Assembly (NCBI RefSeq): GCF_051622035.1
Contig: NC_135364.1
Span: 22,595,001-22,659,000 of the forward strand
Direction: 5' to 3'
Source: Arctopsyche grandis
Taxonomy: Eukaryota > Arthropoda > Insecta > Trichoptera > Hydropsychidae
DNA length: 64,000 bases
Positions 25,501 to 35,807 of the stretch are shown here, piece after piece; within the stretch, counting starts at the first letter, position 1, and each line of letters starts with the position of its first letter. The notes under the pieces are model-generated. The model ran no database searches. It worked only from the letters and a program-made list of their open reading frames with translations, and was not told the DNA's origin. The position numbers and the translations under genes were made by a program.

Positions 25501-28500
25501 AGCACATGGTCAATTTGTTAATTTTACACCAATATGGATAAGTATGTGTGTACAAGTATATAATAGACATTAGAAACTACCAGTACACCCGATAGTACAC
25601 AGTGAGATATACATAAGTAGTGGAAGCATTTCTAAATAATTTTTTTTTTACAATGATTAAGGCGCAGACACACTGAATCGTATAGTACGGCTTGCCTAGG
25701 TAGAATCCAGTTGTGATGGGCGTATCCTCATGTCATTGTTAATTCATACGATCTTATTATTTCGACAAGTTTCTCCTACGTTTCTATAAATATTGAGTAA
25801 TGTGGGAACATGAGTGAAAATGTTCAGACCTAATTGAATTCGTGCATAGAGAATAATAATCTGGGGAACGGGACCCGTAAGTGTCCATACAATGGACACG
25901 CTGAAGTTTTCACAAGCCTTGTCTAGACAACGGATTGCAGAGGCTGTGCTATGCAACTTTTCCTTTAAAAGGTAGAACAGATGGTAGATCAGATATTCTG
26001 GAGTGAGCGATGATTTCGTGTGGACCTCCTAATACGTTGAATAAATACTGTGAAGCGACTTTAGCCTTTCATTTCGATCCTGAACCCACCCCTACGCAAC
26101 AATGGGGATCACTGTTATCGATTACCGTCAGTACAAGGAAAAATATCGCCGAAAACACTTCAGGGGTGAGTTTTGGCCTGGGTCACCATAGCATAGATCA
26201 GGCGTGCTACTGTTTTTTTTTACATGTGCAAAATGTCTAGAAAATAAAAACACATCCTGCGTATCACTCTGTGTGTCTGCGCCCTACATAAATCATATAT
26301 TAGAGATTCATAATAAATATTTATATAAAGCGAATATGATTAAAAACCATTTAATTATACATATGTATCCGATATAATGGTTGCTATTTGATTTATAGGT
26401 TTGGAATTAGGATATATTAGTCATTTCTTTGATTTCTCATCACAGATCTGCCAAATTTTGTCCACTAGCCTAGATGCAAATTTATTTAGATAAGAAACTA
26501 TATTTCAAAATATTCCGAATCCACTTGAAGAATCATTCTATGATGCAGTAGGGAAAGTTGGTCTAGAAGAGGAGATTTTATTTTAGTTTTTACCATTTGT
26601 CTATTTATAATGGGAGATCTACATATACTATAGTATAAAATACCCTATAAATTCAGTAAAATTAAACTACAATAAAAAAGACAGTGATATAGATTAAAGA
26701 TGAAATGAAAATTTTGATTACTATTTTATTGGGGAAGTGCTGTAACTGATTTATTTTTGTTAAGTGGTTTGTAAGTAAAATCTATACTGATAAATTTTAT
26801 GTACTGTATCTAACATTTTCCAAATAAAATCATGAATTTTTATGGAGCAGGTTAAAACCTATTAATAAAATAAATACTTCTGCTACTTATGGCCCAGCCT
26901 GCATAGTGATAGTTTGTAATTAAGCACTTTATACATGAATCGTTGCTAGAATATATACAAAAATGAATTTTACTTATTAAAACAAACCTATTTCAATCAA
27001 TATTTACCACAGATATAACATGTTCCTGTTTACTAGCCGTACAAGTGTCAATTTCAAAAAATGGTGGAAGTGCTACGTCATTAGTCTGCGATGTCTGAAA
27101 AGTGAAAGGCGGTGCTACACGACGAGGTGGAGGAGGACCTCCAGCCGGCGACAACGGAGTGCTACACCGTGAAAGAGCTTCAGGCTGCAAAAACCATAAT
27201 CAATGTTGTGAAAACAAAACAAATATTACAAACAATACTGAAAAAATAACACACCTGATAACACGCCAAAGAAACTTTCAGCTTCTCAAGGACTTGATGC
27301 GATTTGAAGCGTATTGTTACGGAAGATAGATAATCCCACAATCGGGTCCACATATCTGAGCGAAATGGTACGATACGTTGACGGGGCGATAGAAGCATCA
27401 TAGCCGTGTTCAACTCCTCTTGACTTACAGATAAAGTAGTCCCGCTTATCTATTTTGCATCAATAGTGTTAATATTATATTTGAGACGTATCAATGCTGT
27501 CAAATGGATATAAAGTAGTACCTGAACGAGGGACGGTTTCATGTTTGTAGTAAACGGAAGTAGTCTTGTAAGTGGTAAAGCTGCAGTTGCAAGACAATTT
27601 TTAGTGGCTATATAACTTCCACCGGTGAGAAATTCTTTAAGCACCGCACAAAAAGTTCCAACTTCATCACTAGGTTTGATGCAAATGTCACCGATCAACT
27701 GCAACGAAATAAATGTGAATTAAATCAACAAATAGTACAATCGATTTAATCAAAAGTTTAATGGTACCTCTTCTACAATGTCTATGTTCAAATCGTGATG
27801 CAAAAAGTAATGAAGTATCGACAATTTATTCTCAATTGATGTATTCGATTTGAAGAATGTTATCAATTGTGAGTTTGAAATGTTCACTTTGACAATGTCG
27901 AGTGTAACCAGGTCGACCAGAGTGCTTTTGTTATTTCCTAGCAGGGGTACTAAATGGTCTCCTTGCACACAAAAGTTCGGCGGAAGTACAATGTGACAAC
28001 ACGGTTCATGGCTCAATCCAACGTCTAGTAGATGGGTAAAGAGCGTCGGAAGATGTACCAGAAGATAGTCATCTATTTAAAGAAAATATATATGTACATA
28101 TAGATTTCAAGATTGGTTGTTGTAAAATTGATTTGTTCAAAATATATGGTAATACCTTTATAGAGCGAAAAAGTGGGTCTTAACGATTTGGCTAGTGACC
28201 ATATTAAATTCGGTATAACGCAATGCGTTACATATCCATGGTGTAATAATGTTATTGAGTATGCAAAATGTACGCCGTTTTCATTTTCAGCCAAATTTTT
28301 GGGATCTTCGTTGGTAGTTTTCGATTCTTCTTCAGGCTGAAATATAATTTTGGGTTGTATACATTTATGTATGTACTTATATTTACAAAAGTATAATATT
28401 CACTTTGTATAAGTAGTGATGACATATGCAAACGACGCCTGATGGATGTGAAACAATTTGCAAATCCAAGGAACAATCATGGATTCTCAACGGAACAGCG

Positions 28501-31374
28501 TCGTCTTCGTATAAGCCGCACGATGGAGTCTCACTCGTTGCCGGAGGGTGAGGTAGGTTCAGGGGAATATTCAACTGAGAAACAAAACGAAATGAAAAAA
28601 TTTTCACAGGTATATTGTTAAAGGTGGAATAACAATAGGCAGCAGAAATACTTTTAGCATAAGATTTGCAGACGATGTGGCGTTAATGGCAAGCAATGAG
28701 GATGAAATGGCTGAACTACTTCGTACAATAGATATAGAGAGTAGACATCTGGGTGAACATATAAACAAAAATCCTATTCGTTGACAGATTTGAGACTCTC
28801 ATAAAGTCTAACGCTCTAATAGACTATGAGGAAGTCGACGACTTTATCTACATATGTATGTAGGTGCTTTGATCTCGAGGGAAGTAGAATACCAATTGGA
28901 AATCCACTGAAGAGTAGGAATGGCGAAAACGGCAATGGTCAGTCTGATATAAATATAGAAGGATGAAAATTCATCTGGTGCGATCTCTGATGTTCCCCAT
29001 TGGATTGTAAGGAGGCGAGACATGGACCCTGAAAAAGAGAGAAAGGGACATTCTAGATGTGGTGTTGGAGACGGATGCTGCGCATACCATGGACCACAAG
29101 ACGCGCAAACATCTCCACCCTCAAAGAGCTGGCAGTCTCAGAGAGACTCTTCACATGTAGAAAAAGGGTTCCTTCCTATTTTGGCCACATAGCCAGGAAG
29201 AATGTGGGAAGTCTGGAGAGGCTGGTAGTCACCAAAACGCTGGAGGGATAACCAAATCAAAGAACTGGCGGGATCGTCCCTTATCGCTGCTTTCAACTTG
29301 GCACAGAACCGGGAGGAGTGGACGCAGATCGTCCATCAAATTCCAGACATCGATGACTACGACACTCAGCATTGAGCAAACAGGGAAGAAGAAGAATCAT
29401 ATGCTTGACTAGCATGCATAGTTAATAATTTTGTACATGGTAAGCATTCACAGGATCCCTAGTACCACCACACGGTACAAGCATGTTTGAACAGCGTCAG
29501 GTTGTGCTTGAACTATGTCAAGTTCGGACGACGATCCGCAGCACTTTGGCTGCTCTTATCCTGGTTTTTAAAAGAAAAATAGGAAGGAAGAAACGTGGCA
29601 TGTGGTGTAAATACTGGTTTATGAAAAGAAAAACCTATTCTCATATTAACTTATTGAATGAACTGAAAATATATCCACCTGATTGGCATAATTGTTTCAA
29701 AATGCCCGGAGAAACTTATTTGAATCTTTTGTCACTCATCACATCTTCAATTAAAAAGCAGAATATGGTCATGATAGAAGCTATAACAGCATGTGAAAGA
29801 TTTGTCAGCAACATTACGATTTCTTGCAACCGGAACGATCTCAAATATTTCATTGAAGTAGGAAAATGAGCTTCTAGGAGTTTCTTGATCTCTCAAAAAG
29901 ACAAATAATTGGTAATGGATACCAAAGTGTGGTTTCAGATGTTTCATTTGTACCAGAGCCAGAGCAACGAAATTCATCAATTTTTTTTCCCTTCTATAAT
30001 TAGTTCTGAAGCTATCTATCTTCTTTACAACCATATTCTAGTCGGCGATTGGATCAATTAATTTATATTTTTCTAATAAATTATTATATGCCTTTTCCAT
30101 CTTATCTTATCATGATATGCTTCAGATTTAAAACACCAAAGATATGGGTTATATTGGTAAGTAGACATAAAATCTTCAAACAATTCAAGGACTGACGGTT
30201 GCTTGCACAAACTTGCATATCACGTTTGCGCAATTATTGTTTATACAAGCATAGAGATGAAAATTAAATAAAGCTTTAAACCACTTGTACAATCAAAATA
30301 CTTGCTCAAAATAATTACAGCTACCTTAAGTCTATAAAAAAGGATGGATAATAAATGGAAAATATACTTACGACAGTTTCGTGCGGCATATCTTCGTGAA
30401 ACTGAAAACCAGAGAGCGTAGGAGTGGTATCCCGCTGCATTTTGTAATCATTGACTTCGATAGAGCTTTGAGCAGGTATTCGATAATGTATGTAATATAG
30501 AACCTGATATTGAAAAAATCAAGTGTAATTTAATATATTTCAATTTTTCAGATATGATGAGTAGAGCCCGGAATCTGAAGGGGCTGTTTATTGTTCAAAG
30601 ATTGTAAATGCATTGTTAAAGGTTTGCCGAACCTTTTTTACAAAGGATTTACAACAATTGAACAATAGGCGGCACGTTTCCGGCCCCTTCAGATTCCGAC
30701 CTCTAATGATGAGCTATACAAATGGAAAATACCTGATGAACCGGATCCCACTGCGCCCAAGAAAACGACTTAACAATGGTATCTTGATGCAACCCTTTAT
30801 CATCCATACTCCATGATTCATTAGCGAAATCGTCACAATCATCTGGTTCTAATTTTATAGTAACGGATTTTATACCTAAAATCGATAATTCAATTTCAAG
30901 ACAATTCTTTTGTTATTAAAAAATCATTAATACACACATCATACTTACATTCCAAATGTATCATAACTAAGAGTTTATCAACGATGGACCGTCGCAGGAA
31001 CGATTTGCTTTTCTTGTATAGGAATTGAACCATAATTTGTCGGTTTCGCTCGTTTTCAATCGGCATCGGTTTAGTTCTGTGCTTTGGCTTTAAAGGTATT
31101 AAATAAGGTCTATATAAATGTTCATCGCTTTCATCGTTTAACTTCTGCTTTACTACATAGGCGAGTACAGTGCGAGATTCGTTAACGGAAGCTTGGATGA
31201 TGTTTAGACGAGTATCGAATCTGTGCAGTATTTTAAAGTCGTTCGATTCGTATTGATAAGCAGCGATGCTGGTGATATCGGATTCGGATATGGGGGATGT
31301 AGAGATCCATGTGAATAGTTGGGAAAAGTCTTGCTCTTGTCCCACTAAACGCCATTCTCTCGGAGCAGGGATAT
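22551..31374 (-). CDS. pigeon: pigeon / gamma-secretase-activating protein (GSAP) family, 5' exon not found
   Basis: Exons in transcript order: 30949-31374, 30733-30875, 30372-30503, 28404-28574, 28156-28336, 27768-28072, 27522-27698, 27255-27449, 27008-27184, 25290-25498, 23075-23289, 22787-22996, 22551-22684. All 13 join in phase, for 2675 nt and about 890 residues; human GSAP has 854. Family signs: [25 protein letters not shown] with [33 protein letters not shown] and [13 protein letters not shown]. The first listed exon needs a preceding G, so an ATG exon lies upstream and was not identified. GSAP has been reported to act with gamma-secretase; the fly gene (linotte) affects learning. Introns carry many transposons. 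The 25290-25498 exon is GC-rich compared with its surroundings. Confidence 0.9.
23290..24000. other. pigeon intron, AT-rich part
   Basis: Intron DNA between exons 23075-23289 and 25290-25498. No repeat with clear ends or other gene was seen in this part. Confidence 0.5.
24001..24432. mobile_element. Solo LTR fossil in a pigeon intron
   Basis: It begins with TGTTACG and ends CCTACGCAACG, with ATAAT on both sides (23996-24000 and 24433-24437). TTAATCACCAATAAATGCTG near the 3' end carries an AATAAA as expected for an LTR. TGTTACG..CG.AAC termini are common in Ty3/gypsy LTRs. Related 3' ends occur at 26022-26103 and 56085-56660. Confidence 0.6.
24630..25095 (+). mobile_element. RTE-like LINE 3' fragment in a pigeon intron
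   Basis: The translation [20 protein letters not shown], then after a frame break [17 protein letters not shown] and [16 protein letters not shown], is the C-terminal end of an endonuclease/reverse-transcriptase LINE. It ends in TGATGATGATG, the short tandem tail seen in RTE-clade elements. It runs antisense to pigeon. A related piece on the - strand is at 61917-62312. Confidence 0.8.
25659..26285. mobile_element. TIR element carrying an LTR fragment
   Basis: AAGGCGCAGACACAC at the left is mirrored by GTGTGTCTGCGCCCT at the right, about 14 bp of inverted terminal match. Flanks suggest only a weak 8-bp duplication, so hAT is a guess. The inside at about 25740-26103 matches LTR 3' sequence also seen at 24300-24432 and 56010-56660. 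The left end also recurs near 54298-54370. Confidence 0.5.
26286..27007. other. pigeon intron, no recognised content
   Basis: AT-rich. A short + strand reading near 26515-26580 ([18 protein letters not shown]) has no recognised family and no splice support. Confidence 0.4.
28630..29375 (+). mobile_element. LINE reverse-transcriptase fragment in a pigeon intron
   Basis: [20 protein letters not shown] carries the FADD catalytic box of non-LTR reverse transcriptases. Downstream pieces [34 protein letters not shown] and a [16 protein letters not shown] ending fit an RTE-like or related clade. Frames are broken in several places. It is inserted antisense in the 1.8-kb intron between pigeon exons at 28404-28574 and 30372-30503. 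Confidence 0.75.
29450..29872 (+). pseudogene. PIF/Harbinger transposase N-terminal fragment
   Basis: A reading from 29483 to 29869 contains [20 protein letters not shown] and [19 protein letters not shown], then [11 protein letters not shown]. This is the start of an ALP1/Harbinger-type transposase, before its DDE domain. The catalytic part is absent. It lies in the same pigeon intron, next to the LINE fragment. Confidence 0.7.
30562..30705 (+). mobile_element. MITE with perfect 8-bp duplication in a pigeon intron
   Basis: It is 144 bp. The inverted ends start TAGAGCCCGGAATCTGAAGG and TAGAGGTCGGAATCTGAAGG (right end reversed), differing by two bases in 23. ATGATGAG lies on both sides (30554-30561 and 30706-30713). 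The 8-bp duplication suggests hAT or P type. A half copy lies inside the Tigger relic at 17595-17652. Confidence 0.88.
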
Positions 31375-31637
31375 CTGTAAAACAATATTTGTTTTTATAA
31401 AATGCTATCGAAAGTATTCGTCGAATATTAATTAATATCAACTATCGTATATCTATGCAGCTATAGTTCTGCGAAAACGATCTAAATCAAATGAGAAATT
31501 GGGCTTAATGAGTCGAAATTCACGAATCTTTTTTTTACAATAAACTGACAGTATCTGACACTGTCACAATCTTCAGCAGTTATTTCATAAAAATGTTAAT
31601 AAAAGTATTTGTTTTTAGCTTAAACGTAATCTTTTAA

Positions 31638-32079
31638 CCCTTTGCTCGCGGCAATAAATATAGCGAACAAGCCCTGTACGCGGCACCTTTTTCGCGAATT
31701 TGGCAATCGAGTTTTCGACCTTAAATACAGATTTTAACATTTACTCAAGTAACCAGATATGTTAATTAACACATAAAGTATTATTTTAAACAATAAAATA
31801 CATAATATCTCTCGTAGTTTTGGATTAATTGTCAAATAGTCATTCTTCATAATTATATGAAGACGTGACGTCACATAGACGAGATTTCAGTATGGTTTCA
31901 GTATGAATAGATGACATTCAACTCAGTAATATATTCAACCAATTTTGAACCTTAAAACAGTTGAAATAGGCGCATATAAGGCTCAAAATCCCGTGCAAAG
32001 TTCAGAAATTCTATGGAAGACGGCCGCGCTACAGACTTGTCGCCCAAAGCTTCCATAGAAGACGGCCGCGGGCAAATGG
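31638..32079 (-). mobile_element. piggyBac-like MITE family 2, copy 2
   Basis: It is bounded by TTAA (31634-31637 and 32080-32083). The ends CCCTTTGCTCGCGGC and GCCGCGGGCAAATGG correspond, inverted, to the copy at 12647-13114. It lies about 260 bp upstream of the first pigeon exon found. Confidence 0.88.
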
Positions 32080-32083
32080 TTAA

Positions 32084-33182
32084 GACTCTTTTTCATTTAA
32101 CAACTTCGAATGATATTTATTTTCACTTCCAATTACTTATGGCAATGAAGCTAGTTAAGAAACGGATCTCAGAATTTAAAGCTTCGGTATTTGAAATACC
32201 TCTAGATAAAACTTATAAATGAATATTTATGTACATTCGTATTTTATTGAAAAATAGCTGCAGAGGATTAGGTTTCGACGACGAATGCTAGTTACCATAT
32301 CACATTTATTAAATGTAGTAAAAGTAGACAACAGTTGTAACAATATACTATTAATGTGCGTTGGATCTTTATGACAGAACTTCGTCTAAATATCTATTAT
32401 AAAATTGACAAAATTCAAATAAACACATAAAATGAGTTACAGGAGGTTGGATATTATCTTCTATGAAACGAAATTCATCAAAAATTAATAGAATACGATT
32501 TTCAAAGCTTAAAGTAAAGAAATTATAAAAAAAATATTAATATTATGAAATTTTGTAATTTTTTCAGATTGATGACGATGTGTGTAAATATTATGAATTA
32601 ATGGAATCGATTTGGTATGAGATAAGAAACGGCAAATGACAGATAAAGTATTATTTTGACAGATAAATAAAACTTGCGAGTTTCTCCTGGGGGTTGTAAT
32701 TTAGCACATAAACGTCTCAGTAGAGAGTCTCCAGGTCCAGTTTGCGCCCCTCCCACCTCCCTATCCTTCTCCAGAGACCACATCCCTTCGAGCTGAAGAG
32801 GCTCCACCTTCTGACAGATAACGACAGTAGGCTCTCCACTGCTGCCACAATAAAAACACCAAAATAACATTTGATAACGTTATACAGATACTACACGAAT
32901 GCTGATCTCTTTTAAATCCTTTTCAAACGAGGCTGCTTCGTCGTGAAAATTTGTTCATAGTTTCCGATAGAGAATCTTCCCATGTAAGGAAATGCCTTGG
33001 AGAAAGAATGTTTTAAGTGGCTTCCCCTTGTTTTCTGAAGTTAAAGGAGAAAAACTATACTAAAGTTCAATATTTATCGACGTCCTTATTGTATAAAATC
33101 ATTTTTATAATAACTAATTTACCATTAAATTTAGAAAAATGGCAAACTTTCAAATGAAACATTTTCTTTATACGTTTCAACT
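32084..33182. other. Intergenic stretch, one unexplained reading frame
   Basis: Mostly AT-rich. On the - strand, 32670-32870 reads CQKVEPLQLEGMWSLEKD and LLRRLCAKLQPPGETRK, more compositionally coding-like than its surroundings. No family is recognised and no splice partner was found. It could be a transposon piece or the missing 5' part of another gene. Confidence 0.35.
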
Positions 33183-33395
33183 GGTAAACGGATTATTTCG
33201 CACATTACGATCGCGCGCACGACAATCGTTGCAACGAAAATCGCAAATATCGAGTATCTGAAACACAAGTTCTCGTTAGTATGATAGTTCGTGTGGGCAT
33301 CTCTCGATGGATAGAATTTTCGGGTGCCAGATGTTCCGTGATCGAGATTTCAGTGACGTTTGCGAGATCGCTTTGTGCGGAATAATCACCAAACT
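33183..33395 (+). mobile_element. Mutator-like foldback MITE, complete
   Basis: It is 213 bp, starting GGTAAACGGATTATTTCGC. It is flanked by the perfect 9-bp duplication GTTTCAACT (33174-33182 and 33396-33404). The arms pair along most of the length. It is close to the copies at 2107 and 21738. Confidence 0.88.
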
Positions 33396-33611
33396 GTTTC
33401 AACTAGCGTCAGGTATATTTTCAAAATATACTACCAAAAAATTAATTTGATCAATTTCAGGCAGGATTTTTACTTTAAATCTCTCGAACTTGTTGCAGTT
33501 TTCACTGGTAAAAACTTTTAGTAACGAATAATCGATTTGATAAGTTAATAGGTTCATCAAATGACATGCATGTTCCTGAACTGGCCAAATATAAGCCCGC
33601 CTTTACATGAC

Positions 33612-33782
33612 TTAGACCGGCAGCCACGTCTTGCGCCGAGTAATAGTCGTTCTGTTGTATGGGTGGGTATGCACTGTTTCACACGTCCCGGTTGTGGATT
33701 CACCCGGAACGTGTGAAACAGTGCATACCCACCCATACAACACTGAGCCTAGTACCCGGCGCAAGCGCGCCTGCCGGTCTAA
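33612..33782. mobile_element. Hairpin MITE on a TA target
   Basis: Two arms of about 80 bp around a short loop: TAGACCGGCAG at the left and CTGCCGGTCTA at the right, with an inner perfect run GTTGTATGGGTGGGTATGCA continuing into CTGTTTCACACGT. TA on each side fits a Tc1/mariner-type target. Outer arms have diverged more than inner arms. Confidence 0.75.
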
Positions 33783-34409
33783 TCCATCCTTCCCGTATAA
33801 AGGCGGGATAAGGGGGGACCAAAGGATGAAATGTTCCCTACTCCCCCCACCCCCCCCCAAATCCTGTATCATTAATTAATGATTTTTGACTATCGATGTC
33901 TAAAATTGGTATAAATTAAATTCTTCATGACATTTAAGCTCTTTAAATTAAAATTATGTGAGTTTAAATGAAATTGACGTGAATACAAACTACCGAAATA
34001 TTTTGTTGGAAGCTTAAAATAATTATATGGTTACTTAAGTCCATTTGAGAAGTTCTACGGTCTTATTTCTATTTAATACGTTGCATCACTTGGTTTGGTT
34101 AAGATATTAAGTGAGAAGAAGATATCAATCACTTCTAGTATTTTTGAAATCATTATTTTATTGGGCCTAATAAATTACTTGAATTATTCTTATTGAACTT
34201 GATAAATTAAGTATCAAACTTAGACATCTGTATTGTACGATAGCCGTAATTTACTGAACAACCGTTGGAACCGGTTCCCGTCGAAGAACATGCTTCCCCC
34301 CCTTTTCTTGCATGAAAAAATGTCCAAGATCAATATACCCTACTAGTGTTGTGCCTGTTGAATTCAACGGGTGGCTTCGGAAAGGAATTGATACACGAAT
34401 TAAAATAAA

Positions 34410-34755
34410 GTTATATGTTATATATATGTAAATATAATGTAATGTAATTTAGAGGCGCGCACACTTATTAATAGTAAAAAGTTGAGTGCGCGCATTACAC
34501 GCTCGCCTCTGCAACCTAATCACCCGTTCGAAATAATGAATGAATGTGTGTGTATTTTCGTGGATGTGTGTACGCAGCGCATCATAGTACATTTTCCGGC
34601 TTCCCCGCGTCTCCTCGACACGATAGGGCGTCACGGCACATTCCTATGCATAACGTATACTCCTGGTATTCTAACATTTTCAAATCTCCATATTTGTCCA
34701 CGCGTCCACCACATACATACATCGCATCTTTTTTTATTTATAATATTATATTGAA
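34410..34755 (+). repeat. Unclassified dispersed repeat, copy 2
   Basis: Homologous to 560-1015 without the foldback insertion: GAGGCGCGCACACTTATTA, CACCCGTTCGAAATAATG, CCCGCGTCTCCTCGACACG and the ACATACATCGCATC end. Confidence 0.55.
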
Positions 34756-34999
34756 ATAATTTTAGTATTAAATGATAATTTCTTATGGAGCTATTTTTCG
34801 GGAGAGGGAAAGAAAGGGAAACGATTTTGGATTGATTACGGGTGAAACGGCAACTATTTATAAGAGGATTGTAATTGATCGACGGGGTGACGAAGGAAAA
34901 GCCTCGAAGAATAATGGGATCGTGGAAATTTTTAAAATAAAAATCAAAGGTAATTAAATATTAAATAAGAAAATATAAAATAAAAAATACGATGTTTAC

Positions 35000-35807
35000 T
35001 CTTTTAGAAAATTTAATTTAAAATAATGAAAACCTTTCTCGCTTTTTGCAACGGAGCGTATACTATCAGCGAATATTCTGAAATCGGACGGTGAAAAAGT
35101 AAGTACGCCTGAAAAATAATTTCAGCGTTGAATTTCACGCAAAACGGTAAAAAGATCCGAAGAAAAAGTCGACCATCGAAAAGGGGGAGGATACAAAACG
35201 AAAAGCAAACACGCACACGAGCCACCACATGGTGGTTTCCCCGTTTGAAGTTTGCCATGTGTTGCGAACGTTTCTTGGCGCGCGATTGCTACGATAGTAG
35301 TTGTAAGTCGGGGACCGGAACGCGCGTCAGTGTGAATGTGCGCGAACGCACATTCAGCCTGAAACGCGCCCAAAACCGCAAACCATAACTGAAAACCGAC
35401 CGGAGACGAAAATCCAGTGCAGATCGCAATGCCTAATTAGTGATTAATTAAGACCAACGGACGGGAAACGTTCAGGCTTTTCACGCAAATGTTTACATAT
35501 TGAAATATATAGAGAGAGAGGAGCGTGTGTGTGAGTGTGAGTGTGTGTGCGTGAGTAAGTAGGCCGGGTGGGGGTAGCGGCTGTTGGCGCGCAATCAGCT
35601 GTTGCGCGGCCGGCGCGCGCGTCACACCTTGCGTACGTTCGCGCCACTCTGGAGCGCGCGCCCCTCTCTAGGGCCGGCGCCCCCGCCCCGCGGCGCCCCC
35701 TCGCCGGCCCCGCTCTCGCCCCCCTCTCAACCACCAGCACCAGCACCAGCACCTGCTCGCCTCTGCACCCCCCCACCAACCACCCCCAGCAGACACCCCC
35801 GAATCTG
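35000..35807 (+). promoter_or_regulatory. Cyclin E promoter / CpG-rich 5' region
   Basis: GC and CpG content rise sharply from about 35230 and stay high to about 36420, unlike the AT-rich surroundings. The region contains a GA/GT-rich tract at 35510-35560 and a GGCGCGCG word near 35276. The transcription start cannot be placed from sequence alone. An in-frame ATG at 35568 would add 80 alanine/proline-rich residues; its composition looks like 5' UTR. Confidence 0.55.

Noticed and set aside
32598-32870. Possible gene exon on the - strand
   Set aside because: Composition is suggestive, but I could not assign a family or find a splice partner. It is mentioned only in the region entry.
35568-35807. 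In-frame upstream ATG giving an 80-residue Ala/Pro-rich extension of cyclin E
   Set aside because: The stretch has CpG-island composition and low complexity, looks like 5' UTR, and the ATG at 35808 gives a normal cyclin E N terminus. It remains possible without transcript data.
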